This document shows, in pieces, positions 55,226-64,000 of a DNA stretch of 64,000 nt. The stretch comes from Branchinecta lynchi (taxonomy: Eukaryota; Arthropoda; Branchiopoda; Anostraca; Branchinectidae). The notes under the pieces were generated by a model. It did no database searches. It saw only the letters and a program-made list of their open reading frames with translations, and was not told the DNA's origin. Location: the NCBI GenBank assembly GCA_023053575.1, contig JAKZAP010000016.1, positions 19,982,030 through 20,046,029 of the forward strand, given 5' to 3'. The translations under genes and the position numbers were made by a program. Each line of letters starts with the position of its first letter. The first letter of the stretch is position 1.

Positions 55226-56279
55226 GTTTGCGAACAGAGTTATCAAACCACTACAGTAGTCTTGTAGAAGCCGGCCATAGCAACGGTGATCCCGCCCGAG
55301 GGCAAATTCATATAACCAGTTCACATCCCCAAGTCACGGAAATTAATAATGAAACATAAATGGCACTTTAATTAAGGGACTTGTACTGTGCGCTGTTTTT
55401 GCGCAAAAAACCACTGGTTGGACGAATAATCTATTGTCCTTCTGACTAGACATGTAGTATTAATAACTGAGAGAGTTTCATTTGTTCGAAAAAAGAAATT
55501 AACCAGTAGTATTTCCTCTACAAGTAGCGAGCAAAACGACGACAAATTCTCGAAAGGTCAGGGGACCCCAGACCTCTTCGAATTGGTGGGCGCGGACTTC
55601 CCAAAAATTTACGGAAGGGAAAATTGCGGAATGGCAAATTCCCATTTTAACACTTAAAATGAAATAGGATGTTGCTGTACATGGTCAGTGAAGAAAAGCT
55701 ATATGGTTAGCTTTTCTTCGAACAACCCCTTTGGGCTCACAAATAGAATAACTGGATCCCTAATGTCCATTTAGCTTCAGCGGAGACAATAAACACGGTA
55801 GGCATACTAAACACCGTGTTGATCAAACATTTCAGTATTAACACGAAATTTTGTACTTAAGTAGATTACAAGTACTTAAGTAATTCCTTAAGTACTTTTA
55901 CTTAAGTATTTCCCAACAACATCTTAATTTCGATGCAAACGCTGCTTTTCAGTGGCCAGTGATCAGGTCACGGAAGGTAGTTCATTGGTTGAATATATAT
56001 TTTTCGTAAAATCGTTTTCAATGATTTGTGAATAACGGAGTAACCAAGTAACGGATTTTCATTGGGTCTACGAGCCTCTTTACGTGAAAAAGTGATGGGT
56101 AACTATAAATTGTCCTAGCCCAGCCTTTTTCAGTTGAACTTTAACGACTGGAACCTGCAAAAGGCGGAAACCCCCATTCCCGAATCGATGACAATGTCCA
56201 AATCCCGTCTGGAAAAGAGGTGGAACAAAAACCCAAATCAAGTATCAAGGGAAACTCTGTTGAACTACTCTTCACGATA
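55226..56279. other. Unassigned; ACTTAAGTA palindrome cluster
   Basis: Several copies of ACTTAAGTA / AAGTACTT lie within about 55855-55912, resembling the ends of a DNA element. An inverted copy of the TTAAAGTTTAAC motif lies at about 56125-56145. No gene is seen. Confidence 0.4.
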
Positions 56280-57010
56280 AACAATAGTGCGTTTTTGCAG
56301 ATACCGTGGTATCTGTTACCACGGTAACTGGATCTGCAATTCGTCGTTTTTGCAGTTACCGAGGTATCTGATATACGGTTGCTCTGCAAAAATGACAGTT
56401 GCCAAAATTGCGCTTTCCGAAGTCATACCAAAAGAAAAATAGATATTCAGTCAAATCACTAAGTGGTAAACTTCTTTCTCACGAATCTAACAGAATTTAA
56501 TGAAAGTGAGATGACTTTTAAGACACCACGACCAGTTACCACGGTCGAACCGTAATATCTGAAAATCAGATGCCACGCTAACTGGCCAGATACCACGATA
56601 ACTGCAAAAACGCCTTCTGACCGTAGTATCAGATACCACGATAACTGCAAAAACGACTTTAGACCGTGGTATACCGATGAAAAATTTATCTCAAAATAGT
56701 ACTATGAAGTAGTACGAAAAAGTTGCATTCAGTACTAACGATGCTACTACATACTTCTACTTCAAAGCTACCGTGTTACTGCATACTACTATATGCTACT
56801 ATTAGCAAGACTGGATGCTACTATGGCAAGACAGGATGCTACTGGATACTACTACATAAGATTGGACCAGTCTGACGCACATTGAATGATAGTATTCTTT
56901 GCTATTACATAGTATTACACGCAACGTTTTCGTACTACTACCATACTACTACGCAGGCTACAAATTTTTCATCGGTGTCAGATACCATGGTATCTGCAAA
57001 AACGCAACTA
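56280..57010. repeat. Family N: GATACCACGG-type palindromic repeats
   Basis: ATACC(A/G)(C/T)GGTA, TAACTGCAAAAACG and CAGATACCACG recur in both orientations from 56285 to 56670 and again at 56980-57005, where a family F element has split the array. Non-coding. It may be a TIR or satellite family. Confidence 0.5.
56674..56975. mobile_element. Family F TIR element in family N
   Basis: CCGATGAAAAATTT and AAATTTTTCATCGG are matched ends. The core is GATGCTACTACATACTTC and TACTATTAGCAAGACTGG, as in other copies. TA and TG lie at the flanks, so one flank has changed. It interrupts GATACCA(C/T)GG repeats. Confidence 0.75.
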
Positions 57011-57474
57011 ATAAAAGCGAACAAGGCAATAGAAGACCATCCAACTAGAACCAACAAAAACCGGACCATAACCCATGGTTCACACTGCTGCGATTTCGCG
57101 CAAAATTCTGCGTCATGCAACATACGACACAAATCATGCGACAAGCAACGCAGAACTTTGCGTTTTCTCGCAGTGTCGGATGCGTTGAAATATTTCAACT
57201 GATCCGACATAACGCATGCGATTCTTGAGGGAAAGAAAAGAAAAAACAAAGACTAGATAATTTTCAAGACTAAAAATTGCTCTACCTTGCTCTGACTGTA
57301 ATCAGATCAGGTGGCTGAATGCAAAATATCTTCTGAATAAACTTGTATTAACCTGTTTTGAACAAGATGACATGGGGTTTGACTGAAAATTTCCTAATGA
57401 TGGGTGGTATTCAGATAGGTAATCTCCCAGCATCTTCAGATTGTGTTTCCCCAAGGGTTTCTTTGTCCTTTTGC
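57011..57474. other. No gene recognised
   Basis: GCGATTTCGCGCAAAATTCTG and inverse-like GCGTTTTCTCGCAGTGTCGG may be ends of a small MITE (about 57080-57170). Two open frames on opposite strands lack domains. Confidence 0.35.
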
Positions 57475-57751
57475 AGATTAATCTCGTCGAAAAATTTCGT
57501 TTTCCATTTGTGTCTGGGTGGTAGTGGGAACGTCCATGCGATTCTGTCGCACGTCGGAATATCAAAGAAAAAATCGTGTTGCACACGAAGCAGCAGTGAG
57601 AACCAAGGGTAACAGATCGACCATTGACCTCATTCCCTCCGACGAGCGAACTAAGGTAAGGTCAGATCCGACGGACAGTACAACGACAGAGAAACGACTG
57701 GTTGAAAGGATGGAACCAGAGATAGCGGAACCTACACTGCCAGAAGTCTGA
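57475..57751 (+). CDS. Possible terminal exon, unknown protein
   Basis: An acceptor-like CTTTGTCCTTTTGCAG ends at 57474-57476. One frame after it runs without stop to 57751, encoding RRKISFSICVWVVVG, EYQRKNRVAHEAAV and a charged tail STIDLIPSDERTKVRSD through MEPEIAEPTLPEV. The tail is hydrophilic and protein-like. The first ATG in the frame is at 57518. I recognise no family; a retroelement polyprotein end is one alternative and chance another. No donor or upstream exon was found. Confidence 0.25.
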
Positions 57752-58049
57752 TCTCATTTAACACATGTATGTACATCATTGTATTAAATTGATTGGGTGC
57801 ACACCCCAACCAACTAAACGTAAACTGTCCCCACATTTCGCTCAAGCCCGCTACAGAGTTGGCTAAGTACCGTGTGTTATTCTTCAGGGACGCTCAACTT
57901 CCTCCAAAGCCTTCTGGACACACTTTCCAGGAAAGTTGCTCGGTCTCTAGAGCGCAAAAACAGTCGTGAAAATGGCAAAGCTTTCCACTTCATTACTAGG
58001 TGCTCAAGGGTAGGAGGAGGGGTGCTCACATTTTCTTCTTTATAATTTG
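57752..58049. other. No gene recognised
   Basis: Nothing recognised. Confidence 0.35.
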
Positions 58050-58545
58050 TTCGGGACTAGGGACTGAAACTTGGTAATGAGTAAATAGTCGTGATTTCGG
58101 TTGAGTGTTGTCTGACTTTTTTTTTTTTTTTACAAAAGTTGTAAGGCTATAAGAAACTTACGAGTTACCAAAGGTAGAAAATCGTGAATTTAGTAAAACT
58201 GCCAACCTTGGCACTTTGCCAACTTTTAAAGGCTTGGAGGAGGGGGTCGCGTTTTTTTTTCTTTTTTTCTGGGCGGGGGCTGGGATGTATGATTTCGGTA
58301 TTTTGTTGTCATTTTTTATTACAATAGTCGTAAGGCTATCAGAAAGTTACGAGTTAATAAAGGTAGAAAATCGTGAATTCAATAAAATTGCAAACATTGA
58401 CACTCAGCCAACTATTAAAGAGTTGAAGGTGGGGGGTCACCTTTTTTTTCTTTTTTTCTCGGTGGGGGACTGGATCTTGGTAATGAGTCAGTGGTTTAGA
58501 TTCGGTTTTGTTGTCTTTCTTTTTTCTATTATTATAATAATTAAC
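58050..58545 (+). repeat. Tandem repeat, 189 bp period, about 2.5 copies
   Basis: GT(T/C)GTAAGGCTAT(A/C)AGAAA begins at 58138 and 58327. Each unit also has GGTAGAAAATCGTGAAT and a T/C-rich run before GGGGGC(T/C)GG. The ends show CTTGGTAATGAGT at about 58070 and 58483. Confidence 0.8.
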
Positions 58546-58659
58546 GGCTAGACAGATTTCTTCTGAGTTTGTTTTTCATTTTGTAGCTATATTTCGTACA
58601 AATAAATTGCAGCGCAAGTTTTTCTGAATTTCTTTTTGCTGCAAAGTACATGCGATTCA

Positions 58660-59045
58660 TTTACTTTATTTGTTGATCAATATTTCGTTATAAGTACAAA
58701 TAAACCCTACGCTTACCTACCTCAAAGAAGATCAAAGTCCCCTACGAGCGGTGAAACCACAGAAAGTGATTGGTATAGAATAGCTGGATAGAAGCTAAAG
58801 TCTCTCCTAAAGTATCACCGTCAAGGATGGGGATTGCAAACTTGTAATATCTTATGTTCATACCTTGTTTGTTGATCAATGTTTAATTAAAGACAAAAAA
58901 AATATATACCTAAAAGGTCTGCAACTTCCCCTACCACCGACAAAACCAACAGAAACTTATTAGTATGGATTGGCTGACTTGAGCTAAATTCCCCCCTTAA
59001 TTATCAGCGTCTTGAGTTGGGTTTTCACGAACTTGAAGGAGTCAA
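58660..59045 (+). repeat. Tandem repeat, about 198 bp period, two copies
   Basis: TTTGTTGATCAAT begins at about 58668 and 58866. Later blocks CCCTACGAGCGGTGAAACCA / CCCTACCACCGACAAAACCA and GATTGGTATAGAATAGCTGG / TAGTATGGATTGGCTGAC align. It follows the 189 bp repeat but is a different family. Confidence 0.7.
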
Positions 59046-59305
59046 TTTCCCTTGATGCTTTGGAAAGTTGTAACCTTAGTTTTCCGTGGATATTTTAATA
59101 CATATTCGACAATTCAGGTTTGTTATATTCGAGAATTCGAATATACCAAACAAAACAAACATTCCAAAGGAATTCCTTGCGGTTTTTATTTGTTTATTAT
59201 TTCCAAAAAATGGTAAGCTAAAAACGTGTCTTCCCTATAACATCCGAGTCAAAACTGGAGGGCCACTAGCAAAATTTATCTTTGAGAAGAAGTTTAAGTC
59301 CACTT

Positions 59306-60640
59306 GTTTTTATGGCACTTGCCTTCCGGCCAAGTGCCATATACCGATCACTTTTCCGTCGGTCTGTCGGTCGGTCGGTTAGTCCGGTGTTTGCGAGTTA
59401 GGGTACTTCCAGATATGCTAGGACGATGAAACTTGGCAGGCATATTAGGGACCCGACCAAACTAAGTTGGAAATAGTCACTTGCCCGTTCCGACCATCGT
59501 GGGGGGAGGGAGGGGAGCCGGAATCCGGAATTTAGTGGCAAGCATAACTTTCGAACGGGTTATCGGATCTTAATGAAAGTTGATCTTTGGAGAGACGTCA
59601 TGTCTCAGATGTTCCATTTCAAGTCCGGACCGAATCCCGATGAATGTGGGAGGGGGGCGCATGGGGGGGGGGGGACCGGAAATCATATGACAAGCTTAGA
59701 GTGGAGGGATCGGAATGAAACTCGGTGAGAGGAACAAGCACAAGCCCTTGGTACATCATTGGCAGAATCAGACGGGATTCGTGCACTGTGGTGGGAGTTG
59801 GAGGGGGCGGAATTCCGATGATACGGAGTTAAGTTACTTCTAGGTGGGCTGGGACAGTGAAACTTGGCAAGCGTACCAAGGACCCGACCAAACTAACTTG
59901 GAAGTAGTCACTTCCCCGATCCGACCACCGTGGGGGGAGTGGAGGGAAGGGGAATCCGGAATCTAGAGGTACGTATAACTTTGGAACGGGTGATCAGATC
60001 TTAATGAAACTTGATATTTGGAAAGACCTCATGTATCGGATGTTCCATGTGAAGTCCGAACCGGATCCGATTATTGGGGGGGGGGGGGGGGTCAGAGGGG
60101 GAGCCGGAAATCTTGTGACACACTAAGAGTGGAGCGATTGGGATGGAACTTGGTGGGAAGAATAAGCACAAGCCCTAGATTCATAAGTGACAGAACTGGA
60201 TCTGGTTCGAGCACTGTTGGGGGAGGAAGGGGGGTCCGGTCATCACCAGTTAAAGTACTTCCAGATGTGCTAGGACCATGAAACTTGAACATTAGAGACT
60301 TGACATGATTAGAATATTTTTGCCTCATGGGTTTTAGTTACAACTGAATTTCTTAAAGTACAAATGATACTTTTGATGAAAATATAAAATTCATTCTCCC
60401 GATGAGCTCATCATCATTTTTGCTTCAAGAGTTTTGATTACAGATGAATTTCTAGCGCCCCTAAAGTGCGGAACATCACAGCCAAATGTATTACCAAACG
60501 ATACGTTCTCGTTATTTCCAAGGACCCATTATCTCAAGGGTTTTGCTTACAAATAATCACAACAAACCCACGAACTGAAGAATTCCTACTTTCATCCTCT
60601 GACCCAGCCTTACAAGTGCCATATGAGCTTGCAGCTCTTG
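59306..60640 (-). mobile_element. Family B Helitron-like element, complete minus-strand copy
   Basis: On the minus strand the 5' end at 60640 is CAAGAGCT, GCA, AGCTCATATGGCACTTGT. The 3' end is an 11 bp-stem hairpin at 59311-59341 (TATGGCACTTG / CAAGTGCCATA) with A residues outside. The core has ATGAAACTTGGCAGGCAT-type blocks about every 140 bp. A (CGGTCGGT)n run lies beside the hairpin at 59356-59380. A G run is at about 60076-60091. 60300-60600 has its own ~116 bp repeat (GTTTTGATTACAGATGAATT-type). No coding. Confidence 0.75.
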
Positions 60641-60674
60641 TTTCTTGTTTGCTTGAAGCTCTGCTGTAGGCCCT

Positions 60675-61027
60675 TTGAAATGAACTTATCAAATTTACCC
60701 GTGCCCTATGTGTGGCTTTCCTGCAGAGAGTGTGAGCCACATCATGTCAGTTCGACATGATCTTGGTGACCTAAGGTTGGGATTACTCCACAGAAATAGA
60801 GGCGATGAAGAATGGTTAAACGGAATGCGCAGCAGCAGATCTTTTGGGAAACAATCTGGCAGTTTTCTTTCAGGTATAGGATTACGACACATGTTACTTT
60901 TCGTTGGAAGGGTTTTAATTATGTGCTTAGTTTTTGTCTTGTACTTTATAAAGTGTTTGGCGTCTGATTTACACTTCATTTCTGTACCATGCCCTCTGGC
61001 TTTCGAGTGCAAAACATACATCCATAT
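60675..61027 (+). pseudogene. Non-LTR retrotransposon C-terminus (zinc knuckle)
   Basis: In the frame 60708-61031, IYPCPMCGFPAESVSHIMS gives CxxC and the downstream H of the knuckle found at the end of non-LTR proteins. SVRHDLGDLRLGLLHRNRG and DEEWLNGMRS follow. The later part (LLFVGRVLIMCLVFVL) is hydrophobic and probably a read-through of the 3' UTR. Upstream the frame has stops, and a family B element lies 35 bp away. Only the tail of the protein remains. No microsatellite tail is seen before the family E fragment at 61028. Confidence 0.5.
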
Positions 61028-61145
61028 TTGACGGTGCAAATCGGACAAGTCAACTACATTTTATTAGAGCTATATTTCAGCACTTCTTGGCAAGGTTCGT
61101 CTCCAGGCTCAAGCTGGAAAGTGAACTTGTGGAAAAAAATATACA
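61028..61145 (+). repeat. Family E left arm
   Basis: TTTGACGGTGCAAATCGGAC, TTTTATTAGAGCTATATTTC and CCAGGCTCAAGCTGG match family E. The right arm is missing. Confidence 0.6.
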
Positions 61146-61857
61146 TACATAAATCATTGCGGCCTAATACAGTCGTAAATTGGCAGCAATAAGAAAGATG
61201 CCAACGGGAAACCCACGAATTAACACGATCTATCGTACAAAAGACCTTGCATCAATCATTAACTTAATTGATTGAACTTGGTTGATTGATACAATCAAGT
61301 CAGTCAGCTGGGTTGGAGAACGCCCCCCCCACAGCAGCCCACACAAAGCCCACGCTTTTTGTAGGTAAAATCTGGGCTTGCCCCCAAACGAAAATGGGCT
61401 AGTTTCGCCAATGATATAGAGTAATATACTACATATAATAAGACGCTCTTGAGACAACTTGAGTGTTGTCAAGTGGGCTGAAACTTGACAATTTGTCTAT
61501 ACTGCACTATATCCTCTTCTTAAGTGCGTCAATAAAACTTCATCATCATTATCAAAGAAGACTGGCGCCTTTTCGTCAATGACTAAAGGTCTATGGATGT
61601 TTTCAAGTCTTTGTTGGTTAGCCTCCAGTAAATAACTTTACTTTGTTCTTATAAAAATCAATCCTAAATATGAGATTCAAGAACTGTCACCTTACAGTCT
61701 TGCACTCTCCCCGCCTTCACTTAACAGCAAACACACTTCACCAATTCTTAGAATGTGGCTCCCCAGTCTAGCTGTGGGAGATCTTGCAGTGACATGTGAA
61801 AAGAAAAATACTCTAGAAAAAATGTTACTTCTTCTTCACATTAATGTCCAATACGCT
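61146..61857 (+). mobile_element. Unassigned DNA with a retroelement 3' tail
   Basis: TGTCTATACTGCACTATATC, AAGTGCGTCAATAAAA and (TCA)n at about 61480-61550 match the tail at 16600-16683. The rest shows nothing. Confidence 0.45.
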
Positions 61858-61930
61858 TTTGGGATCCTAAAATTAGCGACGGAGAACCTATGAATTTTTG
61901 AAGTTGTCTGTCGGCCTGTTACTGATTGGT
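61858..61930 (+). repeat. Diverged family C head fragment
   Basis: TTTTGGGATCCTAAAATTAG, then GGAGAACCTATGA and GTTGTCTGTCGGCCTG are a decayed form of the family C head. Confidence 0.45.
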
Positions 61931-61976
61931 TTAGTAAGCCCAAGCTGACGGCGAATTAAATGTGAATACGTTAAAC

Positions 61977-62706
61977 CAGTGGTTCCCAACCGGTGGTACG
62001 CGTACCCCAAGGGGTACGCGAAGGAACCAAAACTGATTTAGTATGTAGCTTCAAAATCTCTTCTCACTCATTTATGATTACCGAAAGCCTAATATTATCA
62101 GCAGAGTAGCACCAGCCAAAATGTATCTTAAGAGGCAAGGTATATTTACTGACCGACAGGTAAATCTTACCGACTGTTTTTTTGTTCTTGAAATAACAGC
62201 TTTTACGAATAATCTTGGCGCTTCGCGTAGACTCTTTTCTGTCTAATCGTCTGGTCAACCTGTTTGGTGGGAGGGGTGTTGTCAACCTGTGCATGACGCC
62301 TCTGATTACAAGACCTAGTGAAAGCCAGTGAAATAATGTTGATTCCAAAACAGCTAGCCTACTGCCGTAAAATCTGTTCCTCTGTCAAACAACACTGTTT
62401 CAAGAAGAATGAAGACATTGCAAGTGATATTTTCATTCAGGTTACGACTCGAACCAGCGAAAAAGTTGCGATACAGCTTGATGAAAGCACGGAGAACATC
62501 AAAACCAAACGCAGAAACAGGCTGACTGTGAAAAATATTGCCGTTAATGACATCGAGCCGATTGCCTCATTGATTTTGTATATATTTCTATACATGTATG
62601 CCTTATCATTTATGACAGTAAATATCGTCTTTTTCACGTTCTGAAATACGCAATCTTTCCGGACCTTGATTACGGGTACGCGTACGGAAAACGTTGGGAA
62701 CCACTG
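61977..62706. mobile_element. hAT element relic with perfect 8 bp TSD (730 bp)
   Basis: CGTTAAAC at 61969-61976 is repeated exactly at 62707-62714. The ends CAGTGGTTCCCAACC and GTTGGGAACCACTG are TIRs typical of the Charlie/ZBED5-like side of the hAT superfamily. GTACGCGTACCC sits just inside both ends. A plus-strand frame at 62318-62644 contains TTRTSEKVAIQLDESTENIK; the QLDEST motif matches the start of the catalytic domain of such transposases, in which the aspartate is a catalytic residue. The N-terminal BED finger and nearly all of the RNase H-like and dimerisation regions are deleted, so this is a non-autonomous relic. Confidence 0.85.
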
Positions 62707-62764
62707 CGTTAAACGGATACGTCAGCCATTACTTCTGGCGTGGATCTGTCTGTTGTCAACCTGT

Positions 62765-63682
62765 TAAATTTTGTTGTATCGTCATTCTTCTGTAAGGTTC
62801 AAAAGACAAGGTAGCTTGTCAGAGATTATTCCTGTCCGAACTGGTGTTCGAGAAGGAGGATTCTTATCTCCCTACATCTTCAATTAATCGGCCATATCTT
62901 CTTGTCTAGATTCTTTACACCCTGCCTACTTTTATAAAGACCATGCCTTCAGCTACATAGCCAACGCGGACGACTTTGTATTAGTAGACCTTAGCCGATC
63001 CACCACAAATGTCAGTAAGCTGTCGTCGGAACTTCTTAAAATCGGCCTTGAACCCTCTCACAATGTGAGAAGGCTACAGGCATTTCAAACCTTCGTCAAA
63101 TGGTTCAAATACATCCAACGCTTCTATCTCTCTTGGATCGTTCATCGTCAAACCACCAAACTCTCAACAATACCTTGGCAGATCATTCAAATCTTCATTG
63201 GCAAATTTTGCTCTTCAGTTGTTCAAGAAATTTGCAAATCTATCCGTACCGCCAATGGACGGATCGTCCCCAACCGGGGGCGCTATAATCGTACAGCTTT
63301 GGGAAATTTGTACAGCACCTTCTGCGCTCCTTCTATACTATTTCGTTCTGGTGTCACTCATGTTCTGCGAAAGAAGGAGATAAAAAGTTGAAATTGTGTT
63401 ATTCTGAGTATACAAAGCACCTGTTCCACTTGTCGAAATTCCGCCATAGCCACAGATTGACGGAGAATTTCAAAATTCAAGAAGGAAGCGTTAACCTTCT
63501 GGATGTTTCCTCGTTGCTTTCAAAAATCAGGGACAACAGTGACCAAAGCGCACGACGTTATCCACTGCTTCCTGGCCGAAAATTTAAAATTAGTATCTTT
63601 TTATGTGTTCTATTTATTTATTTCATTTACTCCGCTTTTTAAAAATGGCGGCTTACAAATAAACTACTTACTTACTTACTTG
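62765..63682 (+). pseudogene. Non-LTR RT palm fragment, decayed, with a (CTTA)n tail
   Basis: From about 62771 the frame reads LLYRHSSVRFKRQGSLSEII, PVRTGVREGGFLSPYIFN, which corresponds to the VRQGGVLSPYLFN block of CR1-like RTs. A stop (TAA) follows directly. The next block is AFSYIANADDFVLVDLS, the YxDD site with the first tyrosine replaced (NADD). KLSSELLKIGLEPS follows. From about 63060 the sequence is no longer alignable by eye, with further short frames up to 63642. A CTTA microsatellite at about 63662-63682 may be the end of this or another element. Inactive: in-frame stop, changed catalytic motif, missing domains. Confidence 0.7.
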
Positions 63683-64000
63683 CTAATAATCAATGCTTCA
63701 AACACTCTTACCCCTACCTCGAAGCGCGATGAACTCAAAGATTCAGACATTTTGTTAAAACTTGGTATAAATGTCATTTGGATCACAATACAGGTCAAAC
63801 AGAGGCGTTACTAGCCAAAACGTTTGGGGGGGAGCTTCCCCCCTCAGGGCCGGGCTTAACTACAAACTGTCACTTGTCATCCCTTGACTCCTCCCCATTT
63901 GGAGTCTAGGAGCCAATCAGCGGCCTCCTTGGACTTGGTTAAATTTCAGTCAACGAACTCGGATCCTGACCCCAAGTTGGACTTAGGAGGGGATAGGTAT
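63683..64000. other. Diverged family C-like block and GC-tipped element end
   Basis: GACATTTTGTTAAAACTTGG and TTTGGATCACAATACAGGTC resemble the family C AAACTTGG block. CAGAGGCGTTACTAGCC at 63803 is the left terminus of a GC-tipped DNA element like the one at 11024, with GGGGGGG soon after. The element would run out of the window. Confidence 0.45.

Noticed and set aside
57302..57586. 94-codon minus-strand frame
   Set aside because: It overlaps a plus-strand candidate with better splice context and has no recognisable domain or acceptor site.

Overview
This 64 kb window looks like an intergenic or intron-rich, transposon-dense stretch of a metazoan nuclear genome, probably an aquatic invertebrate. 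I cannot name the species. The basis is: no prokaryote-style gene packing and no operons; many decayed non-LTR retrotransposon fragments (CR1/L2-like) with short microsatellite 3' tails; hAT, CACTA-like and other terminal-inverted-repeat (TIR) elements; Helitron-like elements with terminal hairpins; a tRNA-derived sequence; and at least one cleanly spliced coding exon. Most open frames are accidental frames through repeats. Repeat family letters (A, B, C, D, E, F, I, L, M, N) are my own labels for sequences that recur inside the window.

Layout. 1-7.3 kb: unknown DNA, one broken reverse transcriptase (RT), copies of families C and E, and an ~80 bp tandem array. 7.3-13.7 kb: a minus-strand family B element (Helentron-like) carrying two nested insertions, then a plus-strand RT split by a hAT-like MITE with a perfect 8 bp target site duplication (TSD) and by a second 2 kb family B element. 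13.8-19 kb: a long inverted repeat and four family A elements (CACTG termini, 2 bp TSDs). 19-22 kb: the largest family B copy, built of ~143 bp units each marked by an AAGTTTCATC-type motif. 22.4-24 kb: a long inverted repeat with a conserved short reading frame in both arms. 24.7-29.4 kb: a family C copy interrupted by family D, a 3.7 kb TIR element filled with degenerate palindromic repeats. 30-38.3 kb: family F, an 850 bp direct duplication in a hairpin-ended element (I), a 24 bp minisatellite, and two TIR elements with clear TSDs. 38.7-44.1 kb: MITEs, family C copies, and a minus-strand RT cut by family C between its C-terminal domain and its zinc knuckle. 45.3-49.8 kb: the only convincing host-like coding sequence, two minus-strand exons with coiled-coil-like sequence, plus an RT pseudogene. 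50-64 kb: more family B, C, E and F copies, RT fragments, an inverted duplication of an RT tail, a tRNA-Thr-like sequence, satellites, and a complete 730 bp hAT relic with an 8 bp TSD.

How the parts relate. I see no working pathway. The value of the window is its nested-insertion record: several elements interrupt recognisable RT frames, which fixes their ends exactly and orders the insertions in time. The non-autonomous families share a design of short conserved termini, terminal or subterminal hairpins, and a core of 24-235 bp tandem repeats. Families B and C also share a short internal sequence module although their ends differ.
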